This document shows positions 5,039 to 10,121 of a stretch of 10,121 bases of DNA, one piece after another. How positions within the stretch are numbered: position 1 is the first letter of the stretch; the number at the start of each line of letters is the position of its first letter. A program made the translations under genes and the position numbers. The notes beneath the pieces are model-generated. The model did no database searches, had not been told where the DNA came from, and worked only from the letters and a program-made list of their open reading frames with translations. Source of the stretch: CALAEC01 sp050692915. GTDB taxonomy: Bacteria; Actinomycetota; UBA4738; CALAEC01. The stretch spans positions 1 through 10,121 of the forward strand of contig JBOGVU010000086.1 in NCBI GenBank assembly GCA_050692915.1. Direction: 5' to 3'.

Positions 5039-7840
5039 GTGGCCCAAATCATCATCGGCCGCGAATCTGAGCTAGCGGCCCTCTGGCGGTTCCTCGATTC
5101 GATCGCCGGCGGCCCGGCCGCCCTGTTGCTCTCGGGCGATCCGGGCATCGGGAAGACCACGGTGTGGAAGGAGGGAGTAGCGGGCGCCCTCCAGAAGTCC
5201 TATCGGATCCTGGCCTGCCGGCCCGTCGAGGCGGAGACGCGCCTCTCGTACGCTGCGCTCGGCGACCTCCTCGAACCTGCTCTCGAGGAGGCGCTCCCGA
5301 CGCTGCCCGAGCCGCAGCGCCAGGCGCTCGAGGTGGCCTTGCTGCGGGCCGCGAGCTCCAAGGTCCGACCCGACCAGCGAGCTGTCTCCCTGGCCGCCCT
5401 GGGATGCTTGCGGTCGCTGGCCTCCTCCTCACCCGTCGTGGTGGCGATCGACGACGTCCAGTGGATCGACCCGCCTTCCGCTCGTGTGCTGCAGTTCGTC
5501 GTGCGTCGTCTGAACCAGGAGCCGGTGGGTTTCTTGACGGCGGTGAGAGGCGCCGGGGCCGAGGATGACCCGCTGAACATTACCTCGGCCTTCGCGGGGG
5601 AAAGGGTGCACGCAGTCCGTATCGGGCCTCTCTCCGTGGACGCCCTCGACCAGGCGCTTCGAGCCAGGTTGGGGACCGGGTTCCGGCGGACGACCCTCCT
5701 TCACCTCCACGAAACGTCTGGAGGCAATCCGTTCTTCGCACTGGAGATCGGTCTGGCGCTCCTTCGACGCGGGAGTGACGTGGCGGCGGGCGAGATGCTT
5801 CCGATTCCTGACCGGCTGCACGAACTCATCCAGGACCGTCTGGCGGGGCTTCCCCCGCGTACCCTCGAAGCCCTCCAGATCGTCGCCGCCCTGTCCGTAC
5901 CGTCGCTCGATGCGGTCGCGGCGGCGATGGTCCCCCGCGCAGACGTCGACGCTCGCCTGGGCCCGGCCGTCGACCACAAGGTGGTGGACATCGAGGGCCG
6001 CCAGGTCCGATTCGCCCATCCGCTGCTTGCGTCCGCTGTCTACCAAGCCATCCCGTACGCGCGACGCCGGGAACTGCATGCGAAGCTAGCGGCCGTCGTC
6101 AACGACCCGGAGCAGCGAGCCCGCCATCTGGCGCTCTCTGTTGACGGTCCGGATGCTGCGGTTTCAGATGCCCTCGAGGAGGCGGCCAGGCGGGCCGCCT
6201 CCCGAGGAGCCCCCCAATCCGCGGCTGAGCTGTGGGATATGGCCCGACGGACGACGTCGGCGGATCGACTCGAGGACCTCCGCCGTCGAACTCACGAGGC
6301 AGGCCTGGCCTACTTCGAGTCCGGCGATACCTCAGTGGCCAGGAAGTTACTGCAGAAGACGGTGGAGCTTTCGGGTCCGGGGCCCCAGCGAGCCAGGGCT
6401 CTGCTTGACCTCGGGATGATCGTCGCCACCGAGGAGGGATGGCGGCCTACCATCGACGTATTCACGCGTGCTTTGGAGGAAGCTGGAGACGAACCCGCCT
6501 TGAGAGCTTCCATAGAGCAAAACCTCGGTTACGCCTGGCTGTTCAGGGGCGACGTCGTGGCGTCGGAGCGGCATGCTCGTGCAGCACTGGACCTGGCGGA
6601 GGCGTTGCAGGAACCCCGCGTCTTGGCGGAAGCTTACCAGGCCTATCCCTTCGTCCACTTCCTTCTGGGACGGGGACTCGACCTCGCCATGTTGGAGCGG
6701 GGGATCGCCCTCGAACAGCACATGCTGGAGGGGTTCCTCTCCCATGTCCTCCGTCCGAGCTACGTTCTCGCCCAGATCCTCAAATACTCCGACCGCCTGG
6801 AGGAGGCCCGCGACAAGTTCCTTTTGCTCCTGGCGGACGCCACCGAGCGAGGCATCGAGAGCCCCGTGTTGGCCGTCCTGCACTTCCACCTCGCCGAGCT
6901 GGAGTGCCGAGCGGGGAACTGGGAGGCGGCCCACGAGCACGCGCGCGAGAGTCTGGCGGCCGCCCAGCAGACGGGCATGGCCTTCTACCACCCCATGGCC
7001 CAGTTCGCGATCAGCCTCGTCGAAGCGCACCGGGGGCGGGTCGACGCGGCTGAGCTCGCCGCCCAGGAGGCCCTACGGCTCGCGGAGGCCGCGGGCGAGA
7101 TCCTCATCATGGTGCTGAACCTCTCGGTCCTCGGGTTCGTGGAACTCTCCCGGGGCCACCCCGCCGAGGCCCACCGCTATCTGGCCAGGGCCATCGAGCT
7201 CAAGGAAACCATGGGCGTTCAGGAGCCCGCGTACTTCCGGATCGTCCCGGATGACGTCGAGGCGCTGGTGGCCCTGGGCCGGCTGGACGAGGCAGAAGTT
7301 CTCCTTGGGCCGTTTGAGGAGAAGGCGAGGCAGCTCGACAGAGCCTGGGCCTTGGCCACCGGGGCCAGGAGCCGGACGCTCCTCACCGCTGCCCGGGGTG
7401 ACCTGTCTGCAGCTCTGGCCGCCGCCGGCGAAGCGGTTCGGGACCACGACCGCCTGCCTCTGCCCTTCGAGCTGGGGCGGACTCTCCTGGTCAAGGGGGC
7501 GGTCGAGCGCCGAGCGAAGCAGAAGCGGGAGGCCCGGGAGACCCTCACCCAGGCCCTGGACACCTTCCAGAAGCTCGGTGCTCCTCTCTGGGCCGAGAAG
7601 GCACGGGCCGAACTCGCCCGGATCGGCGGCCGGGCTCCGGCCCCGCTGGCCCTGACCCCGACCGAAGGGCGGGTGGCGGAGCTGGTGGCCGCGGGCAGCA
7701 CCAATCGGGAGGTGGCCGATGCCCTGTTCATCAGCGTTCACACCGTGGAGGCAAACCTCAAGCGGATCTACCGGAAGCTGGGGATCCGCTCCCGAACGGA
7801 GTTGGCCTCGAGGTTCCGATCCCGCCCCACAGAGGACTGA
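5039..7840 (+). CDS. LAL-type LuxR-family ATP-binding transcriptional regulator
   Basis: At 933 aa this is the usual length for large ATP-binding LuxR (LAL/MalT-like) activators. The N-terminal AAA-type NTPase has Walker A GDPGIGKTT at 33-41 and Walker B VVVAIDDVQWID at 133-144. The middle (about 390-850) is helical and rich in A/L/E, with TPR-like repeats such as RARALLDLGMIVATEEG and AEAHRYLARAIELKETMG. The C-terminus (872-927) is a LuxR helix-turn-helix with STNREVADALFISVHTVEAN. Such proteins usually bind a small effector or protein, oligomerise with ATP and activate nearby genes; the ligand cannot be read from sequence. GTG 5039 is the only reasonable start. Upstream, TACAAT at 5004-5009 could be a -10, but no -35 is evident. 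It is the main intact cargo gene of the island. Confidence 0.93.
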   Translation: MAQIIIGRESELAALWRFLDSIAGGPAALLLSGDPGIGKTTVWKEGVAGALQKSYRILACRPVEAETRLSYAALGDLLEPALEEALPTLPEPQRQALEVALLRAASSKVRPDQRAVSLAALGCLRSLASSSPVVVAIDDVQWIDPPSARVLQFVVRRLNQEPVGFLTAVRGAGAEDDPLNITSAFAGERVHAVRIGPLSVDALDQALRARLGTGFRRTTLLHLHETSGGNPFFALEIGLALLRRGSDVAAGEMLPIPDRLHELIQDRLAGLPPRTLEALQIVAALSVPSLDAVAAAMVPRADVDARLGPAVDHKVVDIEGRQVRFAHPLLASAVYQAIPYARRRELHAKLAAVVNDPEQRARHLALSVDGPDAAVSDALEEAARRAASRGAPQSAAELWDMARRTTSADRLEDLRRRTHEAGLAYFESGDTSVARKLLQKTVELSGPGPQRARALLDLGMIVATEEGWRPTIDVFTRALEEAGDEPALRASIEQNLGYAWLFRGDVVASERHARAALDLAEALQEPRVLAEAYQAYPFVHFLLGRGLDLAMLERGIALEQHMLEGFLSHVLRPSYVLAQILKYSDRLEEARDKFLLLLADATERGIESPVLAVLHFHLAELECRAGNWEAAHEHARESLAAAQQTGMAFYHPMAQFAISLVEAHRGRVDAAELAAQEALRLAEAAGEILIMVLNLSVLGFVELSRGHPAEAHRYLARAIELKETMGVQEPAYFRIVPDDVEALVALGRLDEAEVLLGPFEEKARQLDRAWALATGARSRTLLTAARGDLSAALAAAGEAVRDHDRLPLPFELGRTLLVKGAVERRAKQKREARETLTQALDTFQKLGAPLWAEKARAELARIGGRAPAPLALTPTEGRVAELVAAGSTNREVADALFISVHTVEANLKRIYRKLGIRSRTELASRFRSRPTED

Positions 7841-7888
7841 TCCCCGACATACCGGGTACTCGCCTCGATCGGTACGGATTTCGGGGAT
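7840..7888 (+). terminator. Hairpin at the end of the LAL regulator gene
   Basis: ATCCCCGA at 7840-7847, overlapping the stop codon, pairs with TCGGGGAT at 7881-7888. Inside it TACCG (7850-7854) pairs with CGGTA (7870-7874). There is no T-tract. It may end the regulator transcript, or be an operator for the next gene, which starts 66 bp later. Confidence 0.4.
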
Positions 7889-7953
7889 TCCTCGTTCCGC
7901 CGCTCCTCCTACTCTCGGGCTCAGGAAGGGCAGCCAACCTGAAAGGAGGAGCC

Positions 7954-8313
7954 ATGAGCACGAAGTCGGGAACGATGGGCGTCTCCGCCAGGCCGGTATG
8001 GGTCCCACGGTGGATCACGGTGGTGTCCATCCTCGCCGTGGCTGCGCTCATCATGAGCGCGGTGGCCCTCGGCCTCGTGATTCGCGGTGACCAGCGAGCG
8101 GCCTTGCCCGCGCCGCGGGAGGCCATCGCGTCGGGTCCCGTGATCAGCGGGACCGGGCCGGGCCTGATCGAGGTGGCCCATGGGGAGCGAGCCTGGATGA
8201 GAGACCTGGTGCGCGGGGCCGAACGGTCGGGGTACGCGGTCGCCGGCCTCTCGCCCGCCTCGTCCAGTTTCATCCCGCTCACACCGTATGCGGCACACGC
8301 GCTTCGACCCTGA
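7954..8313 (+). CDS. Small single-pass membrane protein of unknown function
   Basis: I recognise no family for this 119-aa protein. The N-terminal ~19 residues are polar, followed by one strong transmembrane helix at about 20-44 (ITVVSILAVAALIMSAVALG). A 75-residue tail follows, probably outside the membrane by length and composition, with no cysteines. The start is convincing: AAAGGAGG at 7942-7949 lies 4 nt before ATG 7954. The gene stands alone downstream of the LAL regulator in the same direction, between two hairpins (7840-7888 and 8381-8413), so it may be the regulator's target or a separate unit. Because it sits on the island it may be accessory cargo. Confidence 0.72.
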   Translation: MSTKSGTMGVSARPVWVPRWITVVSILAVAALIMSAVALGLVIRGDQRAALPAPREAIASGPVISGTGPGLIEVAHGERAWMRDLVRGAERSGYAVAGLSPASSSFIPLTPYAAHALRP

Positions 8314-8380
8314 GGCGGCCCAGACGTCGACGGTCTCGGTTACCGACTGAGCCGAGTCTCAGAAGGGAGCCAAGCGGTCT

Positions 8381-8413
8381 AACGGGAGGCCCCGGCGAGC
8401 CGGGCCTCCCGTT
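8381..8413 (+). terminator. GC-rich hairpin after the small membrane protein
   Basis: AACGGGAGGCCCCGGC at 8381-8396 pairs with GCCGGGCCTCCCGTT at 8399-8413, with one bulged C and a very tight loop. It lies 67 nt after the stop at 8313 and has no T-tract. It is probably a terminator for the upstream gene. Confidence 0.62.
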
Positions 8414-8605
8414 GCTGGGGCCGGGGGACGATCAGGCCCGATCGAGTTACGCGTTGACAGTGGAAGCTGGCCAACGCGAGCGCCGTGGTGCGGCCGTCCC
8501 TCGAGTAGGAGTCCCTGTTCTCGAGCTATGCCGTGCTGTCGGTTCGCCCTTTGCCAGTTCGGCGTCGGCCCGAGTTGGAAGGCCTGGTTCCCGACCGACC
8601 TGTAG

Positions 8606-8940
8606 AACCATGCCGAGCTCCGGGTGGTCCTCTCTCAGCGCTAGGGGCGCCGGTCCGACCCGGTGGTGTTCAACCTCTACCGCGACGGTCGGCGAGAGCG
8701 CGGTGTGGCACGCCGACCGCATGGCCAAGGAGATCGAGGACCCATTGTCGCGCTGGTATCTCTGGGCGAACCGCGGAAGTTCCTCCTTCGCCTAACGGCG
8801 GCGGCCAGTAGCGGGCGTTAGTCCTAGCGCGGGGGATGTGCTGGTCACCCACCCGGAGGAACTAGTGTGGGTTGGCTCAGCTGCCAGCGCCTTCCGTCGG
8901 CATGGTCCATTCACGAACGAGTCAGCGTTCGCCCTGAGGG
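8606..8940 (+). pseudogene. AlkB-family 2-oxoglutarate/Fe(II) dioxygenase pseudogene
   Basis: Parts of an alkylated-DNA repair dioxygenase appear in order in shifting frames. VVFNLYRDG (8663-8689) is the family's NxYxxG-type core. AVWHADRMAKEIED (8697-8741) contains the H-x-D iron ligands in a +1 frame. IVALVSLGEPRKFLLR (8744-8791) returns to the first frame, and PNGGGQ then RALVLARG continue in yet another. GDVLVT (8835-8852) and SCQR (about 8877-8890) look like the C-terminal part. In-frame stops occur at 8603, 8642 (CGC-TAG where a Tyr codon is expected) and 8809. Single-base indels lie near 8690, 8743, 8792 and 8832. The protein cannot be made. The core assignment is solid; both outer limits are approximate. 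Nothing recognisable lies between 8414 and 8605. Confidence 0.72.
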
Positions 8941-8982
8941 AAGGAGCGGCCCAGACCATGCCACGGAGACTCCGACCAGTGT

Positions 8983-9007
8983 TGCACCACCCGGGCAGGG
9001 TGGTGCA
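8983..9007. repeat. Perfect 10-bp inverted repeat after the alkB pseudogene
   Basis: TGCACCACCC and GGGTGGTGCA flank a 5-nt loop, GGGCA. It may be the surviving terminator of the broken alkB-family gene; no T-tract follows. Confidence 0.5.
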
Positions 9008-9043
9008 GAGCCGATCCGACCCAAGGGGGGGATGCAAACCTGC

Positions 9044-9058
9044 AGGTAGGCCCTACCT
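9044..9058. repeat. Perfect 15-bp palindrome
   Basis: AGGTAGG and CCTACCT surround a single C. It lies in the gene-free 8941-9181 stretch, 44 bp from the 11-bp tandem repeats. It may be a protein-binding site such as one for an excisionase or repressor; this is a guess from symmetry alone. Confidence 0.4.
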
Positions 9059-9102
9059 AACGGACGGCTCCAGCGAGAAACTGCGGCACGGTGGTCCCAG
9101 GG

Positions 9103-9124
9103 GATTGGGTCAAGATTGGGTCAA
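9103..9124. repeat. Two tandem 11-bp repeats beside tRNA-Gly
   Basis: GATTGGGTCAA occurs twice back to back (9103-9113 and 9114-9124). It ends 59 bp from the shared tRNA sequence, nearly the same as the repeats at the left copy (58 bp). The unit differs from CATGGCCAACT, so the two sets probably served different integrases. An arm-type site is the likely role, by analogy. Confidence 0.68.
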
Positions 9125-9181
9125 CGTCTCGACGAGACGCCTCCGCCCACGCTGGGAAACCGCAGGTGGCAGGCCCGATTT

Positions 9182-9257
<76 letters not shown>

Positions 9258-9280
9258 GCTGGCCCCATTCTAACAGGGCC

Positions 9281-9715
9281 CTATCGTACGCCCGACGAGC
9301 CGAACCCGGCCTCCCCCCTGCCGCTCGAGGGGAGCTCGGCCACCTCGGCCGGCTCGACCACGGCGAACGGGACCACCACCAGCTGGGCGATCCGGTCCCC
9401 CTTCCGGATCTCCACCGGCTGGTCCGGATCCAGGTTGACCACGGCCAGCATGATCTCCCCTCGGTACCCCTCGTCGATCAGCCCCGGCGAGTTCGCCAGG
9501 GTCAGCCCCTTCCTCGAGGCCAGCCCCGACCGGGGCAGCACCAGGCCGGCGTGCCCGCTGGGGATGGCCACGGCCAGCCCCGTGGGGACCATGGCCCGCT
9601 CCCCCGGCCCCACCTTCAGCGTGTCGTTCGCCTGGAGATCCAGTCCCGCGTCGCCGTCGCGAGCGCGACGGGGAAGGGCGACGTCGGGATCGAGCTTCCG
9701 GAACTCGATCCGCAC
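9281..9715 (-). CDS. dut: dUTP diphosphatase (dUTPase)
   Basis: This enzyme hydrolyses dUTP to dUMP and pyrophosphate, keeping uracil out of DNA and supplying dUMP for dTMP synthesis. The 144-aa protein has the normal length for the trimeric family, and all five motifs are present: I DAGLDL (22-27), II PRSGLA (61-66), III NSPGLIDEGYRGE (75-87), IV KGDRIAQL (105-112) and V RGEAGFGSSG (133-142). Motif V has Ala-Gly where Gly-Gly is common. The start is GTG at 9715; GAGGT lies about 11 nt upstream, a loose spacing, but no better start is seen. It is followed closely by tRNA-Gly, probably in one transcript, and diverges from the zinc-ribbon gene across a 79-bp gap. Confidence 0.97.
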   Translation of the reverse strand: MRIEFRKLDPDVALPRRARDGDAGLDLQANDTLKVGPGERAMVPTGLAVAIPSGHAGLVLPRSGLASRKGLTLANSPGLIDEGYRGEIMLAVVNLDPDQPVEIRKGDRIAQLVVVPFAVVEPAEVAELPSSGRGEAGFGSSGVR

Positions 9716-9757
9716 CGCCGCAGGCTACCTCGCCGGGCTCAGGTCGGTCTAACCGCT

Positions 9758-9787
9758 TTGCCGAGGCCGGCCCGGGTCCCCTATGCT
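9758..9787 (+). promoter_or_regulatory. Probable sigma-70-type promoter for a leaderless mRNA
   Basis: TTGCCG at 9758-9763 and TATGCT at 9782-9787 are 18 bp apart. The ATG at 9795 begins 7 nt after the -10, where transcription would normally start, and no ribosome binding site precedes it. This fits leaderless initiation, common in actinobacteria. Confidence 0.62.
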
Positions 9788-9794
9788 CGCCCGC

Positions 9795-10121
9795 ATGTCT
9801 GCGGGCTTCTGCTCCGTCTGCGGCGCCGTCCTCCGCGACGGGGTCTGCCCGAACGGCCACCCCCAGCGGGCCCAGAGGAGGCTCCACCACCGCCGGCGCC
9901 GCCGGGGCCTGTGGACGCTCCTGGTGCTGTTCCTGCTGGTCTCGGCCGGCGCGTACGTGGGGCTGGTCTGGTACCCGGAGCGGGCCGCGGCCGATCTCAT
10001 GGAGGGACCGTCGAGGGCGTTCGAGGCCTCCCTGGACGCCTATCGAACCACCGTCTCCGCGTTCCCCCCGGGAGCCACCGATCCCCAGGCGCTGGTTGAC
10101 GGGTGCAACGCCGTCCTGACG
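9795..10121 (+). CDS. Zinc-ribbon single-pass membrane protein (3' end outside window)
   Basis: The frame is open to the window edge, giving 109 residues without a stop. The N-terminus is a short zinc ribbon: C6-x2-C9 (CSVCG), then C18 and H22 in CPNGH. A basic stretch (RRLHHRRRRRG, 28-38) precedes one transmembrane helix at about 39-59 (LWTLLVLFLLVSAGAYVGLVW). An extracytoplasmic region begins after that. The arrangement, a cytoplasmic metal-binding head with positive residues on the inner side and a tail outside, is clear, but the function is unknown. ATG 9795 fits a leaderless transcript; an in-frame ATG at 9783 overlaps the proposed -10 and is less likely. It diverges from dut. Confidence 0.8.
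   Translation, partial: MSAGFCSVCGAVLRDGVCPNGHPQRAQRRLHHRRRRRGLWTLLVLFLLVSAGAYVGLVWYPERAAADLMEGPSRAFEASLDAYRTTVSAFPPGATDPQALVDGCNAVLT

Noticed and set aside
4545..5070. Overlapping + strand frames between the unknown protein and the LAL regulator
   Set aside because: They cross the integrase remnant and the tRNA copy, including segments like NARPPPWQ that are translated tRNA sequence, so they are not genes.
7073..8008. A 311-codon - strand frame across the end of the LAL regulator
   Set aside because: It overlaps the clear LuxR helix-turn-helix and the next gene's start, and shows no family features.

Overview
The window is GC-rich, with codons ending mostly in G or C. Its gene families (a DosR/DevR-type response regulator, a CBS-BON protein, a LAL-type LuxR regulator, a tRNA-Gly with encoded CCA, and a probable leaderless promoter) fit a high-GC actinobacterium (Actinomycetota), probably from an uncultivated lineage. 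The lineage is an inference; nothing here fixes it below phylum.

Region 1 (1-4496, all on +) looks like a redox or low-oxygen stress module. It holds the end of a DevR/DosR-like response regulator, a DoxX/DoxD-like four-helix membrane protein, and then a tight run: CBS-BON protein, cupredoxin-multicopper oxidase fusion, receiver-like protein without its phosphorylation residues, and an unrecognised protein that may have a permuted papain-like fold. The doxX-like and CBS-BON genes share a composite upstream element: GTCCC repeats at 10-bp spacing, then a 14-bp GGG(A/C)C-N4-G(A/C)CTC box. The spacing is the same in both, as is the distance to a possible -10. This resembles the DosR box (GGGAC-N4-GTCCC), so the regulator at the left edge is the obvious candidate to control the module. 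CBS-domain proteins of this kind (Hrp1) belong to the mycobacterial DosR regulon.

Region 2 (4443-9257) is an island built on a tRNA-Gly(GCC) gene. The intact gene lies at 9182-9257 (-). A 43-bp copy of its 3' part, with one mismatch, sits at 4746-4788 and stops exactly at the anticodon loop, as expected for tyrosine-recombinase integration. Both copies have tandem 11-bp repeats about 59 bp outside the CCA end. Beside the left copy lies an integrase reduced to its first ~19 and last ~45 codons. The island carries a 933-aa LuxR/LAL regulator, a 119-aa membrane protein with a strong ribosome binding site, and an alkB-family pseudogene broken by stops and frameshifts. No intact mobility gene remains. 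Outside these, 4789-5038, 8414-8605 and 9059-9102 hold nothing I recognise as coding.

Region 3 (9182-10121) is core genome. dut (dUTPase) and the tRNA-Gly lie in tandem on the - strand. Diverging from them on + is the start of a zinc-ribbon membrane protein, probably read from a leaderless promoter, which runs off the window.
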